Assembly (NCBI GenBank): GCA_963575745.1
Contig: CAUYUJ010000669.1
Location: forward strand, 77,501 to 141,500
Origin: Prorocentrum cordatum
Taxonomy: Eukaryota; Sar; Dinophyceae; Prorocentrales; Prorocentraceae
Direction of reading: 5' to 3'
Length of the DNA: 64,000 bases
The first letter of the stretch is position 1, and every line of letters starts with the position of its first letter. Below the pieces are notes generated by a model. The model was not told the DNA's origin, did not search any database, and saw only the letters and a list, made by a program, of their open reading frames with translations. Both the position numbers and the translations under genes were made by a program. This document shows positions 18,403 to 29,660 of the stretch, piece by piece.

Positions 18403-20848
18403 GACATGGGGATGGGGGGGGCGCTGCCGCGGCGGAGCCGCCGCCTCCAGCCCCAGCAGCCCGGCGGCGTCTTCCCCGACGAGGCGCCGATGGGAGGGGG
18501 GGAGGGGCAGCAGGGGAAGGCATCCGCCCGCTTGCTTGCCTCTGTTTGCGCGGGGGGGGGGGGGGGGGGGGGTTTTTTTTTTGGGGGGGGGCAGGAGGAG
18601 GGGGATGAAGGAGGATGGGGGAGGAAAAAAAGGAGGAGGAGGAGGAGAAGGAGGAGGAGGAGGAGGAGGGAGGCTGATTGAGGGGGGAGGCGGAGGAGGA
18701 GGAGGAGAAGGCAGAGGAGCAGCAGGAGGGGGCGGGGCGGTGGATCGGAGCGCGCTGGGTGCTCGGAGCGCAGGGGCCCTCGTGGGCCCCAGGCCCCAGG
18801 GCCGCGAAGCGTGAAGATGAGATCCGAACGATTTCTAGGAAGATCGCATGTTTTGGAGATCTGGAGTCGAGCGCGGAGGCGCGAAGATAGTCATGCTCTC
18901 AGTGCGCGCTGGCGGCCCAGCCGTAGTCTGTAGTCTTTTCGCTCAAGCATTTTCGCTTGCTTCGACTCGACTGTGCCTTTGCGGCTGCAACCGACGCCAG
19001 CTGGCGCTGGCCTCAACTCTTTGTCCGATGTCCTCGATGTCGGCGCCGGCGTGCACCTACATGTTGCAGGGCAAGGACGTGGCGGCGTCTCGCGTTCACT
19101 CCAACCACGTGTTCGCCGAGGACATCCAGCAGTGGTTGTTCTTGCCCTTCGCAACGGCCTCGCAGGAGGCGGGGGCGGGCGCCCTGGACTGCCAGCCCGA
19201 CGACGTGCTCTTCTACCGCCAGGCCGCGACCGCGGCGGTGATCAAACGTGAGCTGGCGACCTCCCCCGCGGCCTTGCACAAGGGCAAGATCATGGGTGTC
19301 TTCAAAGCCGCGGGCAAGTCAGAGACGCCAGTTCCAGAGACGCAAGGGGTCGAGATCATCGGCTCGCAGTTGGTACCCCCGAGCGCTTGGCTGATGGTTC
19401 TCTCGGAGGACGCCGCAGCGGCGCCTGAGCCATGGGGCAGCAAGGGTTGGCCGAGCGATTCCGAGTGGGAGAAGATTGACAACACAACCAAGATGGCATT
19501 GTTCATGCAGGAGGATGACGCCTGGAAGTCCGTCACGTTGCCGCCGAAGATTGACTCCGAGGGGCCGGGCTGCGGCGGCGGCGAGGTCAGCCCGGGTCCC
19601 ACCGCAGTCGCGTTCACCTACAACTGCAAGCTTCCCAAGCACTGCGTCGTCAAGTCTCTCGGACTGCCTCTCGACAAAGAGGGTGCAAACCGCCTTCGCA
19701 TCTACAGGCCCGTTAAGGGCCAGGCCATCGGCCGCCCATTGAAGAGCAACGTGCTCATCAACAGCAAGGAATACTACGTCTGCGCGCTCAACCCAGATAC
19801 GCCAGTGGACGCGCTAATCCCGGAGACCCCGGCGGCCAATCTGGTCGGCCCGCTCGGCCCCGAGGATGCCGATCGTGCTGGCGAGATCTGGGGCGCTAAC
19901 TAAGTGAGTGGGTGACTGAGTGAGCCGCGCTTGCGCTAGCTAGGCAACTGGTGACGTCGGCAGCAAGGTGCGTCGTGAGTCGTCGGTTTCCATGATGCAT
20001 GAGATGATGAGTGACATTGAGACGACGACGAAGATGAATGAAAATGCGAAGTCGAATGCGATGAGTACCCATCCTGCTATCCCGTTTTGTATATGCGCCG
20101 CTGCCCCAAGCCGTCGCCGCTAGCCGTGCGATAGATAAGAGGATTGAAACGCCTCTGGAGTCTGACAGGTCACGGGGGGCGCGAGGGCAGAGGCCATGCG
20201 GCATGGCTTCTTAGAACAGTCGCTGCATGCCGAGGCCGAAAAATCAACGGGCAAATGCTTCGATCGAGTCAAGTCGGTCTCAGAGGCCGTCGGATGACAT
20301 CTGTCTGACTCTGTAATCCTTGAATCCTCTGGATTGTGGGTGCATGCGCGCTCGTTGTCCCCCTGTTCCCCTTCTGCCCCTTGCGTCGCTTGCGAACCCC
20401 CGCCAACTTCCAACGCCGTTGTTCTCCTCCTCAGTCCTCTCTCTCGCCGCTCGCCTGGCCCGCGATCCCTGATGTTGATTTCGTTGCTGCTGCCCTTGCT
20501 CAATGTGCTCTCCGGCTCTTCTTCGCCTCTCCAGCTCAACAAACAGTGCTGGCGCTAGTTTCTGCGAGGAAGGCGAATTGGGGGGATCCAGGTCTCGGCG
20601 AATCGCCAAAGACAGGCGCGGCGAGGCCGCGGCCCCGGCGGCGCCACTGCGTTCACTGTTTGGGGCGTGGGGTGTTCTCGTCAACTCGTCAAGTGTCAAG
20701 TGGGCAATGGGCGGGGGAGGCGCTGTCGCGGAGCTGGCCATCCCCGCCCGGGACGTCGGAGAAGATGATCACCAGCAGCTGGGGGGGGGGGGGCAGTGGC
20801 AGCGGCGCCGCTCGCGACGGCGACGTGCTTGCGCCGCTTGCGATAGAG
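18403..20848 (+). other. Large intron or insertion bounded by GACATGGG direct repeats
   Basis: GACATGGG occurs at 18403-18410 and 20849-20856. Removing 18403-20848 joins block A to block B in the same phase and gives an acidic linker (DMGPDGELGNDIDINDD). Read as an intron the donor would be GA and the acceptor AG followed by G. GA donors and direct repeats at intron ends are reported for dinoflagellates. Read as an insertion, the 8-bp repeat would be a target-site duplication. It holds G/T homopolymers at 18549-18595, GGA-rich DNA at 18620-18720 and an intact ORF (19028-19903). Pyrimidine-rich DNA lies at 20340-20540. Confidence 0.6.
19028..19903 (+). CDS. Hypothetical protein, 291 aa, nested in the 18403-20848 interval
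   Basis: The ATG at 19028 (MSSMSAPACTYMLQGKD) is preferred, because the frame upstream is low-complexity and Leu/Cys-rich. It has mixed, globular composition unlike the repeat translations around it: Trp, Tyr and Lys are spread throughout. There is an AEDIQQWLFLPF segment near the N-terminus and a basic strand-rich stretch (NRLRIYRPVKGQ) near residue 235. It ends LGPEDADRAGEIWGAN. No transmembrane segment or catalytic motif is recognised and I cannot assign a family. It could be a host gene inside an intron, cargo of an insertion, or a retained exon set of another element. Short GAGTG/ACTGAG repeats follow the stop. Confidence 0.55.
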   Translation: MSSMSAPACTYMLQGKDVAASRVHSNHVFAEDIQQWLFLPFATASQEAGAGALDCQPDDVLFYRQAATAAVIKRELATSPAALHKGKIMGVFKAAGKSETPVPETQGVEIIGSQLVPPSAWLMVLSEDAAAAPEPWGSKGWPSDSEWEKIDNTTKMALFMQEDDAWKSVTLPPKIDSEGPGCGGGEVSPGPTAVAFTYNCKLPKHCVVKSLGLPLDKEGANRLRIYRPVKGQAIGRPLKSNVLINSKEYYVCALNPDTPVDALIPETPAANLVGPLGPEDADRAGEIWGAN

Positions 20849-21337
20849 GACATGGGCCCAGATGGGGAGCTCGGGAACGATATCGATATCAATGATGACC
20901 CAGACGGCGCGCCCATTATGAACCCAGATCCTGGGCTGATTATGATGCCCGAGGGCCCCCCCCCCTGAAATCGTTGCAGTTCGCCCCGACAGAACGCATC
21001 TCCTGCCAAACTGTGCCAGCGTGGCTGGGATGGAGCACATTGTGAACAATATTGTGCAAGATGTTCACAAGGACATGCCAGGGTGGGGCGATTTCTTTAA
21101 GCAGTTAAAGTTGTTCGAACACCTCCTGCGCATCCCAGATTACAAGCGACGCTTATATCAAACGTTTTTTTGGAGACAGATTTTGAATCCAAAGGGGGGG
21201 CGGTCCTGGACAACTGGCCTAAAGGAGCGACTTTGTATGAGGAGCGGTTTAAGAGCGCCCTCAACTTCCTCAAATCCTTCGACCCCGTGCGGGAGCTCCT
21301 GATGGCGAAGTGGTCAGCGAAAAAATACTTGGGGCAG
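20849..21337 (+). pseudogene. Transposase-like gene 1, block B, with two compensating frameshifts
   Basis: Coding starts in frame at GACATGGGCCC. At the C10 run (20956-20965) the frame shifts, so that LLPNCASVAGMEHIVNNIV (about 21000-21060) reads in another frame. At the T7 run (21165-21171) it shifts back, giving WPKGATLYEERFKSALNFL and MAKWSAKKYLGQ. The middle segment matches my memory of a conserved GMxHIxxN motif after the acidic linker in dinoflagellate transposase-like proteins. Both shifts sit in homopolymers, so they may be real decay or assembly errors. The block ends at CAG 21337. Confidence 0.6.
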
Positions 21338-21855
21338 GAGGGGGGCGACGACGAAGAGACCCACTCGAAGTTGAAGAAGGCCAGGGCCGTCAACAGGCGG
21401 AGCCACAAAGGGCCCCCAGTGGGCCCGCGACACCGCGGGCCCCATGGCATTGCCTTGCCCTCCCTCGCCCCTCGTAGGATGACCCTCGACGCTACTACTC
21501 CCCATCATTCCTACCTGCCCCCCGTCCACGCTATGCTTCGCGAGGGGCAGAGGTTTGGAAGGGGGGGCTTCAAGGGCAAGAGTTAGTAGGGGGAGATGGA
21601 GGCGGGGGCGAGGGCGAGGAGGTGAAAGGGGGGAGGGGTAGGTTCAAAGCGCGATGCGAGTCCTGTTTTACATGGGGCTCAGACAGCCAGCGTGAGGGCG
21701 TGAAGCGCAAGGTGTGGTATTCGGTCCTCGGTCTTTGTGGCCTTCCAGAAGTCCTTTGCATGTGCTCTGCGCCTTGCGTTGCATCGTTGCATTGGGCGCG
21801 CGCCGCGTGATCGCGCTTTGAAGTTGCTCGGGTTTCACTGCGCCCCGGGCCCCAG
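21338..21855 (+). other. Inferred intron between blocks B and C
   Basis: The left exon would end GGGGCAG and the intron begin GAGGGG (GA donor). The intron would end GGGCCCCAG before GTTGACCCC. Both sides are phase 0 and share CAGG. The interior includes polypurine DNA and short open frames that do not agree with one another. Confidence 0.45.
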
Positions 21856-23664
21856 GTTGACCCCGACGGCATCGCGAAAGCTCTTAGGGACCCCGTTTTC
21901 CATGGCTATATCAGGATCTCACTGAACGTGGAGAAAGTTACGTCGGAGCTCTCCTTGTGGTCGAGCGGGCGCGCATGCCACGAACACCTTCGACGCTGCA
22001 TATCTAGGCGTACTTGGGTGACTTCTGCGAAGAAACATGCAGGGGGCCGCTGGAAGTCATGTCCTCTGTCTGGGCGCAGGGCCCCTGAGCTTGCCGCGGG
22101 GGGGCTGCGTGATGTCATGGGGGAGTTGTGGGGGAATGTCGAAGTTGATCTCGCAAACGTGCTTTTTAGTGATGAGCTAGCTTCGCACGATCATTCTTCC
22201 CAGTCCCGCATCATGGAAGCATTCAGAGCATCGCAAGTCGCCATGAATGGTATACTGTGTGAGAAGCTATCGTTCTGGACTCAACTCCCCTGGGTGCTTG
22301 CTGGAGTGGCTCACAATGACGAGGCAATCGCCGTGCGCATTGCGCGCGATGCGCTGCAGACGTTCGATGGCCTCAGTGGCGACAGCGACAGCGTGCATCA
22401 TCGGATCACTTTGAAGTTGCTTGGGCCAGAGTCTGGATTCGCCAGGGAGCTCGGAGCATTTGCGGCCGGTGCGGCGACAAGACAGGAGTGTTTTAATTCT
22501 TTCTTAATTGAGCTTGCCAAATTTAAGTTCATGCCTGTAAACGAGACTGCAATCGAAATGTGACGACCCGGTCTTGTCATATTCCTTTCGGCCCTATCCG
22601 CGCTTCGTTGGCAAATCGCATGGCCTTGTTCACAGATGGCTTTAATCGGGGGGGAATCTTGGGTAGATTCATTCTTGGTGGAATTTGAGAAGTGCCGCGG
22701 AACCAGTGCTGTCCCAGCGGTTCTGAATTTCGACCCGCACCCAGAGTTGGCAGAGTTTCTCAACAAATTCAAGAGGATCAACCAGAAAGGCCGTTCAGGC
22801 GTGGCCAAAGTGGACCACCAGGGGAGGAAGCTGCACCACGTCTACAGAAGACTTGCAACAGATGTTATGCATCGCTGCGACACTCGTGCCACGCACCAGT
22901 CCTTGAAAGAACAAGCAGACAAACATGCCAAGAGCAAGACCAAAGAACGGACCGAAGCCCAGAAGCTGTCGGCCTCTGTCAGGCCAACAATCTCGGGCAG
23001 AGAAAGGGTTCTGACGATCCTGCTCCAGATCCATTTGATGAAATATGCTGTCAGTGGCGCAGTGTTCTCAGTGAAGTCGTCCACGCTTGCCAACGCCGGC
23101 CTGGTGCCGCTAGGATCTTTCGTGCAAGAGCCAGCTGCGAAACGAGTTAAAAGGCAGAGGGAGTCCGCTGACGAGCACCTACCTGCAATACTTGATGATG
23201 TAGATCACTACACCTACTTCTCGGTCGTGCAGACGTCCTCGTCGGGTTTGAAAAAGAAAGTCCGGGTACCTATCGGAAGCAGGTCCAGACTGGGCCCACG
23301 CCACATCAGACTGTCAAAAATTACAAGCACAAGCATTGGTGGTGAGGAGTATGTGGAAACGATGCCAGACTTTGAGGGTACAGCAATGGATCCTCTCATG
23401 GTGCTCGACGGTATTACTAGTTTAGGCCCCTGGGAAACAGTGACGGACGACCTTAAGATTTGGGATCGCAGCGGCGGCTCCGTGCGCCATCGTCTTCCTG
23501 GGGAGCATGGTAGTGACGCCCACGTCAAGGATGTGCGCACTCAGCTGGTTCAGAGGAACGCGCGCCCTGGGGGGAAGTGCAAGGGCTTACCAGCGTGGTC
23601 GGAAGATGAATTGATAGCCATCGATTGGTTGCGGCACAATGGCTTCATCGAAGATGTCTCGCAG
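21856..23664 (+). pseudogene. Transposase-like gene 1, block C (third acidic candidate), nonsense codon at 22561
   Basis: One frame runs about 600 codons from VDPDGIAKALRDPVFHGY, with a single TGA at 22561-22563. The Cys-His motif GRACHEHL lies near 21970, and VNETAIEM directly before the stop holds a Glu that I take as the third acidic candidate of a D-D-E triad. After the stop the frame resumes (FLSALSALRWQ, then MALIGGESWVDSF from the ATG at 22636) and continues through a Lys/Arg-rich stretch near 22900-22960 to about 23660. The TGA is one C-to-T change from CGA in a CpG. No second open frame competes over this length. Confidence 0.62.
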
Positions 23665-24013
23665 GCCGTTGGGGTAGCACCGTAGTCCCAGGGTCCAGTG
23701 GGGTCCAGTGGAGTCCAGGGGCGGGTTGTTCAGCAAGGTTCGGCGTGGTCTCGGTGCGCGATTGCGCTGCCTTGGTCGCTGTTATAACCTCGTTTGAGCG
23801 AGCGATGGGAGAGGAGGGGGCAGAAGGAGAGAGGGAGGGCGGAGTGATGGGTGATCAGGTGAGGGCGGGGGGGGGGGGTCAGGCGGAGGGCGCGGAGGAG
23901 TAGGGCAGGCGGGCCCTCGCCAGCCGTCGCGCCAGCAGTTGCCAGCTGCCAGCCGCAGCAGCTCCAGGAATCTCGGGGGGCAGGGGGCTGCTGGCTCCGT
24001 GAACAACTTGCAG
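23665..24013 (+). other. Inferred intron between blocks C and D
   Basis: The left exon would end TCTCGCAG and the intron begin GCCGTT (GC donor). The intron would end AACTTGCAG before CTCACCGCG. Phases agree (0/0) and GCAG is repeated at both ends. Inside lie a small GGGTCCAGTG tandem (about 23694-23722) and a G-run near 23868. Confidence 0.45.
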
Positions 24014-24670
24014 CTCACCGCGGGAGGACTGCGCAAGGTTCTCTCCCACGCGTGCTGGGAGGTCAAGGCCCCCGTTCTTGTCGCTGCTTTGGGCGGGGGT
24101 GGTCCTGTCGAGACCCGGACTGCTGTCTCTCTCATGATTGAATTACTTGCTAGAGGATGGGAGTGGGAGATCTATACCCCCTTCGAAACGCCCAAGGGCG
24201 ACGAAGAAAATCTTAGATGGATATGCGGAAGGCGATGCGACAGTCCAGCGCACTTTTCGGACGAACATCCCAAGGGGATATTTCTTGTGCGCGCTGCAGG
24301 CTGACGACTTGCTCAGGGAAGGGCCCCAATGTATGCCGCACGGCCAACCTCAGAAAGTATACAGACATATTTTGGCACAAGATTTCTCTGTCGCGCAAAG
24401 CCTGGCTCTTGCGCTTGAGGATGGCACGCCGGACCTCGACATCGACACGGCTGGCCCAAAACCGAAGTCTAAAGGTGGGGCAACGCCGAAAGCTAAGGGC
24501 AAGGCCAAGGCCAAGGCACTTGCACTTGAAGATGGCAAGGCCGGGGACCCTTGCTCTGACGAAGAGATGGATGTTCTGGGGGGAGAATTATTCTGTGCTC
24601 ACGGCGACTTGACGGAGGATGATGCGGAGTCTGATCGCAGCAGCGCGGGGAGCAGCTTCTTGGATATCAG
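24014..24670 (+). pseudogene. Transposase-like gene 1, block D, with one frameshift
   Basis: The block starts LTAGGLRKVLSHACWEVKA and runs to about RGWEWEIYTPFE. A one-base shift near 24185-24205 is needed before KKILDGYAEGDATVQRTF, IPRGYFLCALQADDLL and PHGQPQKVYRHIL can be read. A Lys/Ala-rich linker (KAKGKAKAKALALEDG) and an acidic, Ser-rich tail follow. This order of compact domain, basic-acidic linker, then a separate zinc-like end module (block E) fits a spliced gene. The end is approximate; a GTAAGA donor-like site lies at 24676. Confidence 0.5.
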
Positions 24671-26099
24671 GGGAGGTAAGAGAGGGAGGGGGGGGGGGGG
24701 GGAAATGAGGATGCATTGGTTGGGAGGGGGCTCGCTACTCGTAGCGTGGCGTGGAGAGCCATGAAAACATGTGCAGCGCGCAGCGCGTTTCGCTCGAATG
24801 TGCCCAGTGCCCACCTCAGCCCCCATGCTAGTGTGCTCGCCAACTCCCTGGTTCCTGGTTTCGTCTCTTGTCATGCGTGAGCCTCTCTCTCTATCTTACT
24901 CTCTCGCTTTTCCCTTCTCCTCTCTCCTCTCTCCTCTCAGCTTTTCTCTACTTCACCATCTGTTGAATTGGTGGGGTCGCGTGCTAGCGAGCTTGTGAGG
25001 GGCCTCGCGGCGGCGAGCCGCTCGCGGCCGCCCCAGTGCCAGCGCCTGCGCCGCCGGCGCCTACGGGCGGCGCTGACGACGGCGGCCCTGGCGGGGCGCG
25101 GGGGGGAAGGGCATGCTTGCGGCGTGTAGTTGGGGCAATTCAGTGAAAGCGAAAACTGAGCGGGCATGTTCTTTCTCATTCTGATACAATACCCCAAAGC
25201 GATTTGCGGTCAGGGGGGGGGGGGGTCCCGGGGGAGTCCTAGGTTCCTAGGCTAGGGCCGATCGCAGTGATCCTTGCCTTCGAGCTGCCGAGCGGCGCTT
25301 CGCATTCCTCTCCCAGGGCCGCCCCGCTGCCCGAGGCTAGGTCGGACGTCGGGCCCCTTGTGAATCACCGCGCGCGCGCCCCCCGCCCGCCTCGAGCGCG
25401 ACCGCGCCGCGCCGCTCGCTCGGGCATGGCAGGCGCCCCCGCGGCCCCGGCCCCAGCCGATCTGGAAGCTGCTCCAGCTGCTCCTGACGGCGGGGAGGGC
25501 GCCGCCGCGAAGGGAATCAAATTGGAGCGTGGCAGGTCTGGCTGGCTGACCGAAACCTCAGGGGGGCGGGCGCTCCTCGATCCTCAAACATAGGGGGGCT
25601 GGGGGGTCGGCTCGGGGCGCAACAGACGCGAGCCGCAACTCAAAACCGTTACGTTAACGACGCAAGCAGCAGTTGAAGGCAAATCCAACCCGCCGCCACC
25701 ACCTCGCGTAGCACAAGCAAGCAGAATGCAAGCAATTGGTCACTGCTCATCACTGCCCTGCAAGACAACCCTACACTATCAGTGCTGAATAGTAAATGCG
25801 GCTTTTCTGTTTACAGTGCTATCAGAGTTGCGATGATGATGACATGATGATGATGAGTTCACTGGGGGCGCCCTCAAAGGTGGGGGGCGGGTAGTAAGCG
25901 GGCGGTCGGGGGAGGGGGTAGTATGGCCAAGGTTTCTTCGTCAGAGGCCTCATCAAGGCCTGAGTCTTGGAATCGTCGGACGGGGATCGAACAAGTGTTG
26001 ACTATGCCGCCGCGCGGCCAGGCCTCGGGGACAGCCCGCCCTCCTTGTCGAGCTGCCCCCCCCCCCCCCCCTCTGGGGGCCGCGTCGGAAAGCCAACAG
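24671..26099 (+). other. Probable intron between blocks D and E
   Basis: CAGG occurs at the left end (ATATCAGGGG) and right end (CAACAGGTGG), and a C-run lies 40 bases before the right end. Joining at CAG keeps phase but implies a GG donor; the nearby GTAAGA site gives the wrong phase unless the G-run at 26102 has an indel. A CT-rich tract lies at 24885-24952. A 55-codon Ala/Gly/Pro-rich frame (ATG 25426, ending 25593) has no support beyond being open. Confidence 0.35.
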
Positions 26100-26454
26100 G
26101 TGGGGGGTGTTCCGCATCACGCCTCGTCGTGAGATAGGAGAGCATGGGGCTTATCAGATTGCATGCCCCTTCCATCGGAAGAGCGACGTCACGAACTGCA
26201 AGAAACACTTGAACACCCGCGGGCCAAAGAAGAAACATGCTAAGCAGGCTCTGAATGCAGTGTGCCTCTGGGCTTCACGGGCTCGGGAATTCTCGCGCCA
26301 GCGTACCCACCTGAGATGGGTGCCAACCTTGGAGGAACTTCCTCCGGAAGATGCCATCAAGGCGCAGCGGGTCGACGAGCTTCCATTCGCGGGAGTCGCC
26401 CCCACGGACATCGAGCTAGACGCTATGGAAGAAATCGAGGCCTCATTCTTTTGA
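26100..26454 (+). pseudogene. Transposase-like gene 1, block E: C-terminal Cys/His module
   Basis: The frame reads VFRITPRREIGEHGAYQ, then CPFHRKSDVTNCKKHL with a C-H-C-H arrangement, then ALNAVCLWASRAREFSRQ. It ends in an acidic tail with a TGA stop at 26452. I recognise this as the recurring C-terminal end of dinoflagellate transposase-like proteins, probably a small zinc-binding fold used for DNA contact. There is no in-frame ATG near its start, which supports its being a terminal exon. Confidence 0.55.
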
Positions 26455-26736
26455 CCTCACCTGTTGTTGTCCTTCTTGCCCCCGACACGTTGGGCCTGGG
26501 GGGGGGGGGGGGCCTCGGAGCCCCCTGCCGCGGGCTCTCGGGGCACTTGGGCGGCCTGGGCGAGCTGACAGAGTTCCGTTAAGACTAGGAGTCTAGGAGA
26601 GAAGGGCGCTACGCAGAGGAGACGAGTCAGAGTTGTGGATGCGGAGGTGGGGCGATATGGCCCATGCTGGAGGAGGTGGAACATTCTTCCCCATTGTGAG
26701 AGACCAGCGCGGTGGACGCGGAGAGGAGAGAATGAT

Positions 26737-26792
<56 letters not shown>

Positions 26793-26921
26793 CATGAGGA
26801 CAGGACAGAGGATGACGAGAGAAATAGAAGCTAGAAAGAGTGAGAGAGACAGAGAGAGAAGAGCGATAAACTGATATATTCTAAGAGAGAACGAGAGAGG
26901 AGCAATATATATTTATAGAGA

Positions 26922-26975
<54 letters not shown>

Positions 26976-26982
26976 AATAACA

Positions 26983-27022
<40 letters not shown>

Positions 27023-27057
27023 AAAAGAGAGAGAGATCCGAGCGCTCATGCAGCCGG

Positions 27058-27132
<75 letters not shown>
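26455..27132. repeat. Microsatellite cluster: GA runs and a 75-base A run
   Basis: GA runs occupy 26740-26787 and most of 26916-27036, and an unbroken A run lies at 27058-27132. A G-run lies near 26500. No retroelement body is recognised directly upstream of the A run, so it is not called a retroposon tail. Confidence 0.9.
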
Positions 27133-27133
<1 letters not shown>

Positions 27134-27484
27134 GCTAGGGGAGAAGTAAAGGCAAGATCGAGTCCTTCGGGCCAAACGGCGCGGGACTCGAGGGGGATGA
27201 AGAATGGGGAGGGAACGGGCAGTGGAATGGAAGGCTCATCAAAAACGAATTCTCGGCTGGTTTGCAAACTTGGCTGAGTCCGTAGCCGTGCTGCCAGGGC
27301 TGTGCGATTCTGGCGCCCGGGGGATTTGGGGCCCCGCCCTCCTCGCCCGAATCGCCGCGGCGCAAGTTCCTGCGCACTTTCAGAGCTTTGCCGCGTAGCC
27401 AAGGAAGGCTCTTCGGCAGCGGATGGCGAGGGCGAGCGCCCAGCTCCTGCTCCGACCCAGCAAGGGAGCGCGCGAGAAACGTTG

Positions 27485-28127
27485 ATGGGCGACAGGGGCG
27501 CCGCTGATGCGGGGGCCCAGGCTTTGGCGCCATGCGAGAGCAGCGACGCCTTCGAGAGAGGGGCGGCGCGCGGAAAACCCACCGAGGAGGAACGACTTGA
27601 GCTCGAGGGGGAAGAGGAGTCTGGACACGCTACGCAAGGCACCGGCGAAGACGACGACGACGATTCCAACGACGACGAGCCTCTCGCGGATTGTTCTGAG
27701 AAGGCGGCAAGATCGCGAGGCACGCCGTCAGTGGAGGACCCCTGGCCCCTGGCCCCTGAGAGACGTAAGAAGCGCATCGCAGAGGAGGACCGGAAACACA
27801 TAGAACAACGAAGAATGGAAAAGGCTGAGCGCGAGTCTTCTGGCCAGCGCCATCACCGGTCGCGCTGCCGCCTCGTCCTGTGCCCAAGCCGTTCGTCTGA
27901 CCTCTTTCGGTTCCGGGAGTTCGGGCGGGGCCGCTAGTGCCCGCGGCAGAGCGCCAGCTCTTCCTGAGCCTGAGGAAGCAGAACCTCCAGCCTTGAGTTT
28001 GTCTCAGCGGGCTTCGCGGGCACGTCTAGCAAATATTGCTGCAGAGCGACAGGAGGAATGGGGCCAGCCGCGTCAGTGGAGCAGCATTCGAAAAAAACAA
28101 AAGCTGACAGCAGTGCCCAGCGGGTGA
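27485..28127 (+). CDS. Hypothetical acidic/basic coding fragment, frame change near 27840
   Basis: From ATG 27485 (MGDRGAADAGAQALAPC) the frame encodes an acidic stretch (GEDDDDDSNDDEP) and then a Lys/Arg/Glu-rich helix. A second frame from about 27842 to the TGA at 28125 reads plausibly as protein (LSLSQRASRARLANIAAERQ, then EEWGQPRQWSSIRKKQK). An acidic then basic leader is common at the N-terminus of the transposon proteins in this window, so these may be 5' exons of a mobile-element gene. The intervening splice is not resolved and no domain is recognised. Confidence 0.35.
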
Positions 28128-28739
28128 TTGCCCCTGGGCCTTGGGCCCCGGACGCCGCGTCCCACGTCTCTGCGTGCTTTCGTAGATTTACGCGCGCCGT
28201 CGCAGTTTAGCATGGCGGCCCCGGGGCCCGACGTCAAATCGCTGCCTTGCTCAGGCTCTTGATGAGGTTTCGTTTGAGGCCTGCGGTAACTCAATTGAGA
28301 TGTGTTCGGTGTTTATATATCTCGCTCTCGTATCCTTATCCTCTCTTGACTGTCGTCTCTTTGCACTGTCCCTCTGCCACTCTGCCTCTCGCACCCTGCG
28401 TCTTGCCGCCGCGCGCTGCGCCCTTCCTCGCGCGCTCAGGATCCAGCCGTCGACGGCGACTCCGACGAGGGCGCCCGGAGCGGCGAGGGATCCTCGAGCA
28501 GCTCGTCGTCGTCAAACAGCTCCAGCTCTTCGGACTAGGCCCTAGGCTGCTGGGCTGCTGCCAGTCGGCGGCCGCGGTCAGCGGCCTCCGGAGCCTGAGA
28601 GCACGAGTGCGCGGAGCGGCAGAGCGGCTCAGAGCGAGAAACTTCAGGAATGATGAGAGATGCGGAGGCAGGCAGGAGTAAACAACAACACTCTGCTTCA
28701 TTCGGCTTCGGGAAGATCAAATGTAATACCAATCAGCTC
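28128..28739. other. No gene recognised
   Basis: The stretch is ordinary GC-rich sequence with a pyrimidine-rich segment at 28330-28450. Overlapping short frames on both strands do not agree on a protein. Confidence 0.6.
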
Positions 28740-29660
28740 CCAGCGTCCTCCATCTGCTTCCATGTGGCCTCGGATGCCTCCAGTCGGCTTCCAAGCACTC
28801 CTGTCGGATTCAATTCAGCTCCCAATGGCCTCCGTCGGCCTCATTTGGCATCTGTTGGCCTCGAGTTGGCCTCATTTGGGGCCCACTCGGCCTCCGTCGG
28901 CCCCGTTTGGCTGCTGTTGGCTTCGAATTGGCTTCATGTGGGGTCCACTCGGCCTCCGTCGGCCTCAGTTGGCTTCCGCTGGCCTCGAATTGGCCTCCTG
29001 TGGGGTCCAGTCGCCCCCCTTCGGCCTCAGTTGGTTTCCGTTGGCCTCGGGTTGGCTTCCTTTGGGGTCCAGGTGGCCTCTGGCGGCTTCCAGTGGCTTC
29101 CGGGTGGCTTCTGGGCCCCAAATCGAGGTCACGTCAATTGGGGAGGTCAGGTCCGATGTCGGCGGAGGCCGGTGGAGGCCGACCCAGGCCGAGTGGCGGG
29201 GGCTGGTGGCCGAGTGCGAGTTTTGGAGGCCGAGTGCGGAGGCCGAGTGACGATTGATTCGACCTCTAGAGGCCAAGTGGCGAGGTCTGGAGGCCGAATC
29301 GAGGTCGAGTTGGGGTCAGGACCTCAGGGTGAGGTCAGGCACGTGGCCTGGACCTCGCGCTTGGCTTCCGAAGCCATTCGGAAGCCGCTGGAAGCCACTC
29401 GGAGGCCGCAGGAGGCCACTCGGATGCCGCAGGATGCCACAGGAGGTCACCTGGACCCCAAAGGATGCCAACTCGAGGCCAACAGAAGCCGAATGAGGCC
29501 GCAGGAGGCCACTCGGATGCCGCAGGATGTCACTCAGAGGTCGCAGGAGGCCGCCAGGAGGCCGCAGGAGGCCAACGCCACCCCAGTTTACCCCAGGTGA
29601 GGCCACCTGACCCCAAATCAAGGCCTCAGGAGGCCAACGAGCCTCGTGCGATGCCGAAAA
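28740..29660. repeat. Degenerate GGCCTC-type repeat that changes strand near 29140
   Basis: From 28740 to about 29125 short variants of GTTGGCCTC and GGCTTCC recur every 12-20 bases on the plus strand. From about 29150 to 29660 the complementary words (GGAGGCC, GAGGTC) recur instead. The long ORFs here are Pro/Ser/Leu or Arg/Gly repeats produced by these words. Confidence 0.8.

Noticed and set aside
27058-27132. A75 run as the tail of a retroposed gene
   Set aside because: The sequence directly upstream is GA microsatellite with no gene body or target-site duplication.
28640-29600. 316-codon ORF across the GGCCTC repeat
   Set aside because: All three frames are open and repetitive, so it is repeat translation.
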